Assembly: GCF_000739595.1 (NCBI RefSeq)
Contig: NZ_BBJP01000014.1
Coordinates: 1-64,000 of the forward strand
Origin: Halorubrum halophilum
GTDB taxonomy: Archaea; Halobacteriota; Halobacteria; Halobacteriales; Haloferacaceae
DNA length: 64,000 bases
Direction of reading: 5' to 3'
The first letter of the stretch is position 1, and every line of letters starts with the position of its first letter. Shown here piece after piece: positions 24,340-34,452 of this stretch. The notes beneath the pieces are model-generated. The model saw nothing but the letters and a program-made list of their open reading frames with translations. It had not been told where the DNA came from and searched no databases. Made by a program: the position numbers and the translations under genes.

Positions 24340-25371
24340 TCAAACCCCTCTGAGGACAGTCGTCGCCCCGACCGTCTCCGCGACCACCCACGCGACGAAC
24401 AAGAGGTACGCGATCAACAGGACTGAGGACTCCCGCTCGGTGAGCGACAGGTCTGTCCGGAGCGTCGCGAACAGGAGCACGGTCGCCGCGGTGAGCACGC
24501 CCAGCATCGGGACGGCGGTGGAGAAGTTCACGTCGACGCTCCCGACGATCAACACCCCCACCGGGATGGCGACGAGCAGGTCGAACGTGTTCGACCCCAG
24601 CACGTTCCCGAGGCTCGTGCCTCCACGCCCCTCGCGAGCGGTCCGGACGCTCACGAGGGCGTCCGGGAGGCTTGTCGCCGCCGCGACGATCGTGACCCCG
24701 GCGAGGAACTCCGGGACGCCGAACGCCGTCCCGAGCGACTCGACCGACCCGACCAGCCGCTCGACGGCGACGCCGATGAGGAGCAGGCCGGCCGCGAGCC
24801 TCCCCCACTCGCGGCGGGCGTCCACGCCCTCTCGCACTCGCTCGACCGCCGCGTCGCCGACGTCCTCGTACTGGATGAACAGGTAGAGCCCGTACAGCGC
24901 GAGCGGGATCGCGGCGACGGGTCGGGTTAGCTCCCCGACGATCGGGTCCGACGAAACGGGGTAGTAGATGACGGCGAGCGCGAAGGTGACGACCAGCGCC
25001 GACACCGCGATCATGTAGAACTGCGCCTCCTTGTACACGATCGCGCGGCTGGTCTCGAGGTCGCCCTCGGCGCCGAACTCCGATAGGGCGGGGATGACGA
25101 GGACGTTGAAGATCGCGGAGCCGACGAGCGCGCCCACGCCCATGTCGAAGACGCCGGTGATCGCGGTGACGACGACGCTCGCGAACTCCGGGAAGCTCGA
25201 CCCGACGGCGACCACGATCGACCCCTGCACCACCGCCGGCAGGCCGTAGTACCCCGAGAGCGTCTCTGCGGCCTCCTCCAGCCAGCCGCTCCCGACCCAG
25301 ATGGCGCCGGTCGCGGCGGCGATCACGGCGACGTGGAGGACCGAGCCGTCCGCGAGGCTCCAGCCGAGCAT
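24340..25371 (-). CDS. Sodium/calcium exchanger family (CaCA) membrane protein
   Basis: 343 residues, about ten TM segments in two inverted halves. Alpha-1 repeat IVVAVGSSFPEFASVVVTA (Glu near residue 63) followed by GVGALVGSAIFNVLVIPA; alpha-2 repeat VTIVAAATSLPDALVSV followed by LGNVLGSNTFDLLVAIPVG. These define the CaCA exchanger family. The acidic residue of alpha-2 is Asp (SLPDA) rather than the more usual Glu, which may alter ion preference. It begins 3 bases after the malQ stop, so it is probably in the malQ operon. Confidence 0.93.
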   Translation of the reverse strand: MLGWSLADGSVLHVAVIAAATGAIWVGSGWLEEAAETLSGYYGLPAVVQGSIVVAVGSSFPEFASVVVTAITGVFDMGVGALVGSAIFNVLVIPALSEFGAEGDLETSRAIVYKEAQFYMIAVSALVVTFALAVIYYPVSSDPIVGELTRPVAAIPLALYGLYLFIQYEDVGDAAVERVREGVDARREWGRLAAGLLLIGVAVERLVGSVESLGTAFGVPEFLAGVTIVAAATSLPDALVSVRTAREGRGGTSLGNVLGSNTFDLLVAIPVGVLIVGSVDVNFSTAVPMLGVLTAATVLLFATLRTDLSLTERESSVLLIAYLLFVAWVVAETVGATTVLRGV

Positions 25372-25374
25372 CGG

Positions 25375-26865
25375 CTATCTGACGTGTTTGCCCGCGAGCT
25401 CCCACAGCCGGTCCGCGATCGCGTCGTCGAGCGCCCCGCTTCGGACGCGCCACTCCCAGTTGCCGTCGATCGTCCCCGGCTCGTTGAACCGCGCCTCGCT
25501 CCCGAGGCCGAGCAGGTCCTGTGCCGTCGTCATCGCCAGCACCGCCTCCGAGGCCCACACCTCGTCGATGATCTCCCACTCGGTCGGGCGGTCGCCGTCG
25601 GCGCCGACGTTGTACCGGAAGCACTCGCGCTGACGCTCCGGGAGGTCCTCGAAGTAGCCGACCCACGTGTCCGTGTCGTGGGTCGAGGTGTAGCCGACGA
25701 CGCCCTCGGGATAGTGCATCGGCTGGTACTCGTCACCCTCCGCGCACCAGTCGGCGTACTGCGGGACGCGCATCCCGGGGAAGCCGAACTCCGCCATCAG
25801 CTCGTCCATCTCGGGCTCCTCGAACCCGAGGTCCTCGGCGATGAAGGGCGCCTGTCCGAGCTCGCGCTCCACGGCCTCGAACAGGTCGCGTCCCGGTCCC
25901 TGGCGCCACTCGCCGGCGGCCGGGTCGTCGCGGTCGGCCGGGATCGCCCAGTACTTGGCGAACCCGAGGAAGTGGTCGAGCCGGGCCACGTCGGCGAGTT
26001 CGAACAGCCGCCGGAACCGGGCGATCCACCAGTCGTACTCTCGCTCCGCGAGCCGGCCCCAGTCGTAGACGGGGTTCCCCCAGCGCTGCCCGTCGTCGCC
26101 GGCGTTCGGCGGCACTCCCGCCACCGCCGCGGGGCGGTTGTCGTCGTCGAGCCAGAACGCCTCGGGGTTCGCCCACACGTCCGCGGAGTCGAGCGCGACG
26201 TAGATGGGCACGTCCCCGACGATCGACACGCCCTCCTCCTCGGCGACCGCCCGGAGGTCGCGCCACTGCCGGTCGAAGGTCCACTGGAGGAACTCGCGGA
26301 ACCGGACCTCGGCCGCGTGGCGCTCGCGGGCGTCGGCGAGCGCCTCGGAATCTCGCGTCCGGAGCGGGTCGGGCCACTCGGTCCACGTGTCCTCGTCTCT
26401 CGCGTCCGAGAGCGCTCGGAACAGCGCGTAGTTGTCGAGCCAGGGCTCGCGTTCGCGGAAGGCGTCGAGTTCGTCTTCCGCTTCGGGCGCGTCTGACTCG
26501 TCGAACCGCTCGAAGGCGGTCCGCAACAGCGGCTCCTTGTACTCGCGGACCGCCTCGTAATCGACCCGGTCGTCCGGGAAGTCGGGGATCGGTTCGAGGT
26601 CGGACTCGTCGAGCCAGCCGTCGTCGACGAGCCCGTCGAGGTCGATCAGGAGTGGGTTGCCGGCGAACGCGGAGGGCGACTGGTAGGGTGACTCCGCAGC
26701 CCCGTCAGTCGTCGGTCCGAGCGGGCAGATCTGCCAGTGTCGGACGTCGGCGTCGCCGAGGAAGGAGAGGAAGGCCTTCGCCCCGTCGCCGAGGTCGCCG
26801 ATACCGTGTCTCCCCGGGAGCGAGGTGACGTGACAGAACACGCCGCCGGAGCGGTCGAGTCGCAT
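25375..26865 (-). CDS. malQ: 4-alpha-glucanotransferase (GH77)
   Basis: 496 residues, typical for GH77. The N-terminus has SLPGRHGIGDLGDGAKAFL and CPLGPTTDGAAESPYQSPS. The catalytic nucleophile Asp is in VARLDHFLGF, the acid/base Glu in FIAEDLGF, and the transition-state Asp in STHDTDTWVGYF. The enzyme disproportionates maltooligosaccharides in the cytoplasm. It lies between a GH13 amylase upstream (60-base gap) and the exchanger downstream (3-base gap), all on the minus strand. ATG 26865 (MRLDRSGGVFCH) fits the family; a start at 26886 would add seven residues. Confidence 0.96.
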   Translation of the reverse strand: MRLDRSGGVFCHVTSLPGRHGIGDLGDGAKAFLSFLGDADVRHWQICPLGPTTDGAAESPYQSPSAFAGNPLLIDLDGLVDDGWLDESDLEPIPDFPDDRVDYEAVREYKEPLLRTAFERFDESDAPEAEDELDAFREREPWLDNYALFRALSDARDEDTWTEWPDPLRTRDSEALADARERHAAEVRFREFLQWTFDRQWRDLRAVAEEEGVSIVGDVPIYVALDSADVWANPEAFWLDDDNRPAAVAGVPPNAGDDGQRWGNPVYDWGRLAEREYDWWIARFRRLFELADVARLDHFLGFAKYWAIPADRDDPAAGEWRQGPGRDLFEAVERELGQAPFIAEDLGFEEPEMDELMAEFGFPGMRVPQYADWCAEGDEYQPMHYPEGVVGYTSTHDTDTWVGYFEDLPERQRECFRYNVGADGDRPTEWEIIDEVWASEAVLAMTTAQDLLGLGSEARFNEPGTIDGNWEWRVRSGALDDAIADRLWELAGKHVR

Positions 26866-26925
26866 GCGTCCCCCTGCGATCCCCACCGACTCAAGCGTTG
26901 CGTCCGGTCGGTTTCGGCGACGGTT

Positions 26926-29037
26926 TCAGCGCCCGGTCTCTCGGACGACGGCCACGTCGTCGACGCGGATCCGCTCGGTCCCGTCGCCGTCGACGACCAG
27001 GCAGGGCTCGTCGGTCACGAGGTTCCGATTGCCGTGGTCGACGCCGACCGAGACGCTCGCCGGCTCGGGCGCGAAGTTGAGGACGACGACCAGCGACTCC
27101 CCGTCGTCGCGCCGGCGGAACGCCACCACGTCGTTCGGGTGAACCTCCCCGCTGGCGACGATCGGTCGCTCCGAGAGGTCGCCGCTGGCGACGTGGTACG
27201 CCACCCGATCGAGGTCGCCGTCGGGCCCGAGCGCGGAGTGGTCGGCGCGGACCGCGAGCAGCCGCTCGTAGCGATCCCGGACTCCCTCCCGGGCGTGCTC
27301 CCACGCGATCGCGTCGCGGCGACCGCGCTGCCCGATCTCTTGGCCCGCGTAGATCATCGGAACGCCCGGCAGGGTGACGATCGCCGCCCCCGCCGCGGCC
27401 GCGGCGGCGTCGCCGCACTCGACGCGGTAGCGTGTCTCGTCGTGGTTCTCGATGTACTGGAGGAACTCGGCGTGGTCCGGGAAGCCGATCTCGGCGCGCT
27501 GGTCGATCGCGTCCAACAGCGACGCGGCGGGGTCGACGCCCCGACCGATCTGGCGGAGCTGGAAGTACAGCGTCGCGTCGAAGTGTACGTCGAACATCCC
27601 CTCGTGGAAGCCGGGGATGTACGGGATCGTCTCGTCCATCAGCAGGAACTCCCGGTCGATGTCCTTCACCCGGTCACGGAGCTCGCGCCAGAAGGAGTCG
27701 GGCACGGCCCACGCCATGTCGCACCGGAACCCGTCGACGAGCGGCGCCCACTCGTCGATCACGTCGAGGAGGAACCGCCGGACGTCGAGGTTCGCGTGAT
27801 TCAGGTTCGCGATCAGCTCCCAGTCGAAGTACGTTCCCGGCTCGCCGGACTCCTGCCACTCGTAGCGGTCTCGGTACGGGGAGTCCGGGTTCTCGTAGGC
27901 GTCTTGGAACCACTCGTGGTCGCGCGCGGTGTGGTTGGCGACGAAGTCGAACAGCACGCGCATCCCGTGGTCGTGGGCCGTCTCGACCAGCGCTTCGTAG
28001 TCGTCGCGGTCGCCGAGGTCGTCGGCCACGTCGAAGAAGTCGGTGATGTTGTAGCCGTGCGGCTTCCCGTCGTGCTTGAGGATGGGGGTCAGCCACAGGG
28101 TGTCGACGCCCAGATCCGCGATCGTCGGGATCCGCTCCGCGATCGCGTCGAACGTCTCGCCCCGTTTCTCGTCTCCGCTGTCACCGTCGCTCCCCTCGGC
28201 GAACGTCCGGACGTACACCTCGTAGACTGTCGCGTCTTCCGTCCATACCGGCGGATCGTTGAGCCGTACGATCTCGAAGTCGGGGCTGTCCGGGCCCCCG
28301 ACGCGTCCGTCCCCGTCGTCGTCGCCTCGACCTGCGCCGTCGCCGCTCCGATCGACCGCGACCGCGTCGGCGACGCTGACGCGCGGCTCCTGCCCGGGCT
28401 CTGCGGCGACCGCGACCCCGTGGACCCGCAGGCGGTCCGCGACCGCGGTCGCGGGCACCCGGAGCGCTCGCCCGTCGTCGCTGGTTTCGAGCGCGTCGCG
28501 CGGGCTCGTCCGCCCCTCCGCGACCGCGCTCGCGACGTCGCGGTCGTCGACGACGAACCTCACTCGCAGGTCGTCCGCGTCGACCGAGGAGTGCGGGTTC
28601 GGCGTCGCGGTCGCGCGGACGACGATTTCGGACTCCGCGTCGTTTCCGCCCTCGTCCACGCTCGCGTCCAATCGCACGCGCGGCCGCCCGACGCTCTCGT
28701 CGCTGCGCGGCTCGGCGTAGTCGACCGGGGCGTCGCCGGCGGTTCGGTCGCGGATCGCCGTCCCGCTTCCGCCCTCCACGTCCACGCCCTCGTAGCTCGA
28801 CGGGAACGCGCGGACCGTCAGCAGGTGGTCACCGTCCGGCGCGTCGAGTCCGATCCGATAGCGACCGGGGACGTCTGGGGTGAACTCGGTCACTGGGTCG
28901 GTTCCGACGGTCGCTTCGCTGTCGGGGGGCGCGTCGACGACGCGCCACGCGTAGGATCCGCTCGGGTCCGGATCTCGAGGCGCGAGCTCCGTGGTCTCGC
29001 CGGTCGCGAGGAATCTCGGGGGTCCGGGATGGTGCAT
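26926..29037 (-). CDS. GH13 alpha-amylase family enzyme with beta-sandwich N-terminus
   Basis: 703 residues, no signal peptide, so cytoplasmic. The first 260 residues form immunoglobulin-like modules (SYAWRVVDAPPDSEATVGTD, then FTPDVPGRYRIGLDAPDGDH) plus an acidic linker. The GH13 barrel begins at VYEVYVRTFAEG. Catalytic residues: Asp in DGFRCDMAW (about 430), Glu in FLLMDETIP (about 468), Asp in YIENHDETR (about 530). The C-terminal beta domain ends at VVRETGR. Likely hydrolyses maltodextrins; specificity cannot be read from sequence. First gene of an amylase-malQ-exchanger unit, divergent from the glucoamylase (144-base gap). Confidence 0.93.
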   Translation of the reverse strand: MHHPGPPRFLATGETTELAPRDPDPSGSYAWRVVDAPPDSEATVGTDPVTEFTPDVPGRYRIGLDAPDGDHLLTVRAFPSSYEGVDVEGGSGTAIRDRTAGDAPVDYAEPRSDESVGRPRVRLDASVDEGGNDAESEIVVRATATPNPHSSVDADDLRVRFVVDDRDVASAVAEGRTSPRDALETSDDGRALRVPATAVADRLRVHGVAVAAEPGQEPRVSVADAVAVDRSGDGAGRGDDDGDGRVGGPDSPDFEIVRLNDPPVWTEDATVYEVYVRTFAEGSDGDSGDEKRGETFDAIAERIPTIADLGVDTLWLTPILKHDGKPHGYNITDFFDVADDLGDRDDYEALVETAHDHGMRVLFDFVANHTARDHEWFQDAYENPDSPYRDRYEWQESGEPGTYFDWELIANLNHANLDVRRFLLDVIDEWAPLVDGFRCDMAWAVPDSFWRELRDRVKDIDREFLLMDETIPYIPGFHEGMFDVHFDATLYFQLRQIGRGVDPAASLLDAIDQRAEIGFPDHAEFLQYIENHDETRYRVECGDAAAAAAGAAIVTLPGVPMIYAGQEIGQRGRRDAIAWEHAREGVRDRYERLLAVRADHSALGPDGDLDRVAYHVASGDLSERPIVASGEVHPNDVVAFRRRDDGESLVVVLNFAPEPASVSVGVDHGNRNLVTDEPCLVVDGDGTERIRVDDVAVVRETGR

Positions 29038-29181
29038 GTCACCCACATCGGCACCCGGGGTCTTCGTTGTTGCTCCTGTGTCACCCCGGCTGGCCGGACG
29101 CCGGTGAATCGAGCGTCTGCGGCGCGGATCGAAGACGCCCGCGTTCGTCAAGGCTTTCACCTCGGGAATCGCAGGGAACCC

Positions 29182-32100
29182 ATGCGACTGCGAACCGCTC
29201 TCACGGAACACGAACGTCGGCGCGGCGAGCGCTACCCGGCGGAGCGTCCCACCACCGCCGGCGCGTTCACGGGCGACGACGGTCGGTTGGTCCACGTCGG
29301 ACCGAACGGGACCGTCCACGACTGTTCGTACTCCCTATCCGGAGTCGGCGGCGCCGACCGGCTCCGCATGGGGATCACGGCCGGGCGGGGCGTCCGCTGG
29401 TTCGACGACCTGACCACGACCCGCCAACACTACGACGGCGACACGCCCCTCGTCGAGACCGAGTACGACGCCGGCCGCTACACCATCCACCAGTTCGATC
29501 TGGTGGTGAGCGACACCCATCTCACTCACGTCGAGCTGCGCGGCGCCCCGCCGGCGGGCGCGGAACTGGTCGCGGCCTGCGCGTTCTCGCCCGACATGGT
29601 CGAGGGGCGCGTCGGCAACCTCGTCCACGAGGAGGCCGGCCCCGAGGGCGGGAGCGTCGTCGAGGTGTATCACCGCACCGAACACGACTTCCTCACCGCC
29701 TCCACGGGGCTGTCGGCGGCGCACGGCCAGCGGCTCCGCACCGTCTCCGAGCTGCTCGGCGAGAGCGGCGACGGGTTCCCGCACCGCGGCGAGATCGACC
29801 AGCGCGAGGACTCCCGGCTCACCCCGGACGTGGTCGTCCGCGCCCCGTTCGAGCGCGACGGCCGGACCGAGCGCGTCACGCTCGCGAGCCGCGCCGTCCT
29901 CGACAGGCGGGAGACCCGCGAGACGGTCGACGACGCCAAGGACGCGGTTTCCGACGGTCCGGACCGCCAGCGCCGGATCGAGGAGCTGTCGCGGATCGCG
30001 ACCGCCTACCCCGACGCCGACGACCTCCGCGACGCGGCCGAGGGCCGTGGCCCGACCGTCCCCGACGACGTGCCGCGCCGGTCGGTGGTCGCGAGCGATC
30101 TCCGCGCGCTCGACCTTCTCACCGCCGAGTCCGGCGCGCGGATCGCCGCCCCCGAGTTCGACCCGTTCTACTCCACCTCCGGCGGGTACGGCTACACCTG
30201 GTTCCGCGACGAGGCGGAGACGTCGCTGGCCCTGCTCGGCGCGAGCGACGTGCTCGGCCTCGACGCCGACGAGGAGCTCCTCGCGACCGCCTCCTTCTTC
30301 TGTCGGACGCAGGACGCCGACGGCTCGTGGCCCCACCGGGTGTGGGCCGACTCCGGCAAGGTCGCGCCCGGCTGGGCGAACGCTCGGATCGAGGGCGCGA
30401 ACGCCACCGCCGGCCCGAACGATCAGCTCGATCAGCCCGCGTCGGTCGTCGCCTTCCTCGCCCGGCTTCGTCGGACCACCGACCTCCCCCCGGAGTGGCG
30501 CGACCGCGTCGACGACACCATCGTCGACGCCCTCGCGTTCCTCCGCGAGACGACCGAGGACGACGGCCTCCCGCGCCGGTGCCAGAACTGCTGGGAGAAC
30601 GCGCTCGGCCGCTTTACTCACACCGGCGCGACGTACCTCCGCGCGTTCGCCGCCGCGGCACGCGCGCCGCTTCCCGACGAGGTGCGGGCCGACGCCGCCG
30701 AGGCGGCCGACGCCGCTCTCGCCGGGCTGCACGACCGGTGGAACCCGGACACGGAGCGGTTCCCGCAGCGCGCGAGCGCGGAGAGCCGCGACGACCGGCC
30801 GGACGCCAGCACGTTCGCGCTCGCGAGCGCCGCGACCGAGTACGCGGGACTGCGCGACGAGCGCGAGGCGATCGGTACCGACGGCGGGTCGGCTCCCACC
30901 GCGGCCGCCGCGGTCGACTTCGACGCCTTCCTCGACCGCGTGACGACCCACGTGCTGACGACGGTCGGCGATCTCCGCCGCGAGACCGCCGACGTGGAGG
31001 GGCTCGTCAGGTTCACCGGCGACGACTGGCGCACCGCAGAGCAGGGCGGCGCGAAGGTGTGGTCGATCGCGACGCTGTGGGGGTCGACCGCCGCCGCCGA
31101 GCTCGGCGGGCTCGTCCGCGAGCGTGGCGGGGACCCCGCCGACCTGTTCGGCGCCGCGCGCGACCTCTACGCGCTGTGCGAGCCCGACGGCCCGTTCGTC
31201 AACGACGCCGGGCTCATCGCCGAGCAGGCGTTCGACGACGGGGATCTCGACGGCGCGACCCCGATCGCGTGGTCGCACGCCCTCCGGATCGACGCGACTG
31301 TGACGCTCGCGCGACACGGGGCGCTCCCGGTCCCGCACGACGAGCCGCGGGGGCCCGACGAGGCGCCCCACTGGACGACCGGCCGGAAGTTCGGCGTCGG
31401 CACGCCCGCCGACCACGAGGCCGACGACCCGGTACCGGTCTGGTTCACCCTGACCGAGGGCGCGCTCACCGAGGCCCGGTTCCCGCGGATCGACGTGATG
31501 AACGTCCGGACGTTCGACTTCCTCGTCGCCAACCCGGAGACGGGGTACACGGTCCGGACCTTCGACGAGACGAGCCACGTGACCGCGACGGAGACGGTCG
31601 AGCGGACCACGGAGCCGACCGTCGACGACGCCCTCGCGTACACGCAGACGATCCGCGAGACGGGCGACGGCCACGGGCACAGCTGGACGCTCACGGTCGA
31701 GTACGCGGTCGACACCGACGGCGACGCGATCCTCGCCGACGTGTCGTTCGAGGGGAGCCGCGAGTACGACGTGTACGCCCTCGTCGACACCACGGTCACG
31801 AACGTCGGGACGAACGACCGCGGCGACCGGGTTGGCGACTCGGACGGGTACCACCTGCTCGCGCGCAACGACGACGCGGCCGAGCGCGATCCAGGCAAGC
31901 TCGTCGACGACGAGGGCGACTCCTTCGAGGTCGCGCTCGCGCTCGACAGCGCCGGTGGCTTCGACTGGGCGAGCGCCCTCGTGGCCGGCGGCCACGAGGC
32001 CGACGCGCTGTTCGCCGACGGGGAGCGCGGCGAGGGGATCGCGGAGGCGGCCGGAAACGTCGTCCTCGCCGGGCTCGTCGGGAGCGGCACCGAAATCTCG

Positions 32101-33957
32101 GACGCGGTCGCGCTCGGGTTCGCCGAGCAGGCGGACACCGCCGCGGCGCTGGGCGAGGCGCGCGGCGCCATCTCGCGGGGGTTCGACGCCGTCTCCGAGT
32201 CGTACGTCGAGACGTGGCGCGGGTGGCTCGCGGACCGGAAGTTCCCCGCCTCCGTGACCGGCGACGCGGAGTTGGAGACGCAGTACCGGTTCGCGCTGAT
32301 GACGCTCGCGGCCGTCGAGGACAAACGGCACGACGGCGCGGGGATCGCCAGCCCCTCGGTCCCGTGGGGCGAGACCGAGTACGCCGCCGAGGACCGCGGC
32401 TACGGCTACAACTTCGTCTGGTCGCGCGACCTCTACCAGGTGTTCACCGCGCTGATCGAGGTCGGCGAGGTCAAGCGCGGCGCCGACGCGCTCGCCTACC
32501 TCTACAACACCCAGCAGGACGACGACGGGTTCCTCCCGCAGAACACCTACATCGACGGGCGCACGCGGTGGGGCGGCGAGCAGATGGACAACATCGCCTT
32601 CCCCTCGGTGATGGCCTGGCAGCTGTACGAACACGGGATCGCGCCCGGCGAGGCCGACTACACCTACGGTCAGGTCCGACAATCGCTCGGCTACATCGCC
32701 GCCAACGGCCCCGAGACGGCCCAAGAGCGCTGGGAGGAGGAGGCCGGCTTCTCGCCGTCGAGCATCGCCGCCGAGATCGCGGGGCTCGTCTGCGGGGCCG
32801 CGCTCGCGGTCGCCGAGGCCGACCGGATCGAGGCGGGCGACGGCTCCGCCGGCTCCGGGTCGGCGGCCGACCCCGACTCGCTCCGCGCCGACGCCCTCGC
32901 GTGGCTCGCGCTGGCGGACGATTGGACGGCCCGCGTCGAGGAGTGGTGCGCGACGAACACGGGCACCGAGCGACACGGTGAGACCCCCTACTACGTGCGG
33001 GTCACGGCCGACGGCGACCCCGAGGCCGGCCGCCCGCGGACGATCGCCAACGACGGCCCCACCTACGACGAGCGGGAGATCGTCGACGGCGGCTTCCTCG
33101 AACTGGTCCGGCTCGGCGTGAAGCCCGCCGACGACGACGCGGTCCGGAACTCCGTGTCGGTCGTCGACGACTCGATCCGCGTCGATACCCCGTACGGCCC
33201 CGCGTGGTACCGGTACGTCGGCGACGCGTACGGGGAGATCGCGCGCGGCGACCCCGGCGGCCCGTGGGCCGGGACCGGCGACGGCCGCGGGCGCCTCTGG
33301 CCGATCTTCACGGGCGAGCGCGGCGAGTACGAGCTGCGCGCCCGCGCCGACGGCCCCGACGCTTTCGGCGGCACCGACGAGGACGCCCTCGAACCCGACG
33401 CCCTCTTGGAGACGATGGCCGGGTTCGGCAACTCCGGGCGGATGCTCCCCGAGCAGGTGTGGGACCGCGAGCACCCGACCGACTACGGCTGGGAGTTCGG
33501 CGAGGGCACCGGGGGGGCGACCCCCCTCGCGTGGTCGATGGCCGGCTTCATCCGACTCGCGCACGGGGTCGACGCCGGCGAACCGGTCGAGACGCCCACG
33601 GTCGTCCGCGACCGCTACGTCGAGCGCGACGGCTCGGCCGCGCCGGAGTTGACGGCGACCGCGGAGTACGTCGACGACGCCCTCGTCGTCGCCGGCGTGA
33701 CCGACGCGGACACGGTCGCGGTGTACACGCCCGACGGCTCCGAGCTCGCGACGCCGGAAGGCGGCGAGTACGAGTTCCGCCTCGACCCCGCGCTCGACGC
33801 GAAGACGATCATCGTCGCCGCCGCGAACACTGACGGGGTTGGGGACGGTGATGGCGACGCGGAGGGCGAAGACGCGGACAACGAGACGGTCGACGCCGAG
33901 ACGATCCTCGGCGAGTTCTCGGGCGCCGGCACCGCGGTCGAGCGGCTCCGGCTGTAG
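29182..33957 (+). CDS. Giant glucoamylase with two GH15-type modules
   Basis: 1591 residues, about twice a normal glucoamylase. Module 1 (about 1-700): beta-sandwich, then (alpha/alpha)6 barrel with GYGYTWFRDEAETSLALLG near 335 and CWENALGRFTHTG near 469. Module 2 (about 732-1530): glucodextranase-type N domain (TGRKFGVGTPADHEADDPVPVW), barrel motif YGYNFVWSRDLYQVF near 1071, GGEQMDNIAFPSVMAW, and the general-base region MLPEQVWDREHPTDYGWEFG near 1422. The C-terminal module (about 1470-1591) resembles glucodextranase C and ends acidic. No signal peptide, so intracellular glucose release from maltodextrins is likely. Only a weak TATA-like GCTTTCACC precedes ATG 29182. Confidence 0.92.
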   Translation: MRLRTALTEHERRRGERYPAERPTTAGAFTGDDGRLVHVGPNGTVHDCSYSLSGVGGADRLRMGITAGRGVRWFDDLTTTRQHYDGDTPLVETEYDAGRYTIHQFDLVVSDTHLTHVELRGAPPAGAELVAACAFSPDMVEGRVGNLVHEEAGPEGGSVVEVYHRTEHDFLTASTGLSAAHGQRLRTVSELLGESGDGFPHRGEIDQREDSRLTPDVVVRAPFERDGRTERVTLASRAVLDRRETRETVDDAKDAVSDGPDRQRRIEELSRIATAYPDADDLRDAAEGRGPTVPDDVPRRSVVASDLRALDLLTAESGARIAAPEFDPFYSTSGGYGYTWFRDEAETSLALLGASDVLGLDADEELLATASFFCRTQDADGSWPHRVWADSGKVAPGWANARIEGANATAGPNDQLDQPASVVAFLARLRRTTDLPPEWRDRVDDTIVDALAFLRETTEDDGLPRRCQNCWENALGRFTHTGATYLRAFAAAARAPLPDEVRADAAEAADAALAGLHDRWNPDTERFPQRASAESRDDRPDASTFALASAATEYAGLRDEREAIGTDGGSAPTAAAAVDFDAFLDRVTTHVLTTVGDLRRETADVEGLVRFTGDDWRTAEQGGAKVWSIATLWGSTAAAELGGLVRERGGDPADLFGAARDLYALCEPDGPFVNDAGLIAEQAFDDGDLDGATPIAWSHALRIDATVTLARHGALPVPHDEPRGPDEAPHWTTGRKFGVGTPADHEADDPVPVWFTLTEGALTEARFPRIDVMNVRTFDFLVANPETGYTVRTFDETSHVTATETVERTTEPTVDDALAYTQTIRETGDGHGHSWTLTVEYAVDTDGDAILADVSFEGSREYDVYALVDTTVTNVGTNDRGDRVGDSDGYHLLARNDDAAERDPGKLVDDEGDSFEVALALDSAGGFDWASALVAGGHEADALFADGERGEGIAEAAGNVVLAGLVGSGTEISDAVALGFAEQADTAAALGEARGAISRGFDAVSESYVETWRGWLADRKFPASVTGDAELETQYRFALMTLAAVEDKRHDGAGIASPSVPWGETEYAAEDRGYGYNFVWSRDLYQVFTALIEVGEVKRGADALAYLYNTQQDDDGFLPQNTYIDGRTRWGGEQMDNIAFPSVMAWQLYEHGIAPGEADYTYGQVRQSLGYIAANGPETAQERWEEEAGFSPSSIAAEIAGLVCGAALAVAEADRIEAGDGSAGSGSAADPDSLRADALAWLALADDWTARVEEWCATNTGTERHGETPYYVRVTADGDPEAGRPRTIANDGPTYDEREIVDGGFLELVRLGVKPADDDAVRNSVSVVDDSIRVDTPYGPAWYRYVGDAYGEIARGDPGGPWAGTGDGRGRLWPIFTGERGEYELRARADGPDAFGGTDEDALEPDALLETMAGFGNSGRMLPEQVWDREHPTDYGWEFGEGTGGATPLAWSMAGFIRLAHGVDAGEPVETPTVVRDRYVERDGSAAPELTATAEYVDDALVVAGVTDADTVAVYTPDGSELATPEGGEYEFRLDPALDAKTIIVAAANTDGVGDGDGDAEGEDADNETVDAETILGEFSGAGTAVERLRL

Positions 33958-33965
33958 CCGAGCGC

Positions 33966-33974
33966 GGTTTTTAA
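33966..33974 (+). terminator. T-tract after glucoamylase
   Basis: GGTTTTTAA directly follows the glucoamylase stop; a T5 run suitable for archaeal termination. It sits about 45 bases before the third repeat element. Confidence 0.45.
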
Positions 33975-34014
33975 ACCGGTTCTGTGAAACCGGTCGGCCG
34001 CTGATGGCTGCTTC

Positions 34015-34432
34015 TTGATCGATAGCGGGAGTACGTGAATCTCTGTGGTGGATCGGTTGTTTATAAGCGATCGACGACGCTGCGGTGACGATCTCCAAAG
34101 CCCCAGCCGTGAGGACGGCGCACGCTCGCTGCGGTCCTCAGTCACTCACTCCGTTCGCTCCTTGCGGTCCTTACGTCGCCTGCGCCGTCCTCACGGCTGC
34201 CCCTTTGAGTCCCACCCGACCGCACCGCACAGCCTCACACCTCCCCAGCCTCGTCGCTGGCGGCTGGCGCCGCCAGCGACTCCCTCGCGCGGTGCTGCTC
34301 GGCCACGAAGCGGCCTCGCAGGCACGCGCCACCGCCATCATTTATAAGCAACCGTTGTGCTCGCTCTCGGCTATTTAAATATCGCATCACTAGCGACGAA
34401 CTGCAACACCTACCCCCGCTATCGCCCGCCGC
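34015..34432 (+). repeat. Structured repeat element, copy 3 (full length)
   Basis: About 415 bp. Termini: GATCGATAGCGGGAGTACGT at 34017 and the inverted CTGCAACACCTACCCCCGCT at 34401-34420. Internal order matches copy 1: TTTATAAG at 34060 (the first of the paired boxes is missing), TCTCCAAAGCCCCAGCC at 34092-34108, a 17-bp perfect stem (34106-34122 with 34181-34197), GGCTGCCCCTTTGAGTCCC, hairpin B with a different but perfect 12-bp stem (34253-34264 with 34269-34280), a weak hairpin C, then TTTATAAG at 34341 and ATTTAAAT at 34373 (32 apart). It lies between a plus-strand gene and a convergent minus-strand gene. Confidence 0.85.
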
Positions 34433-34452
34433 TGTCACCGATCGGGGGGCGC

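Noticed and set aside
28259-28720. 153-residue plus-strand frame opposite the amylase
   Set aside because: Antisense shadow of the Ser/Asp-rich linker of the amylase, without independent signals.
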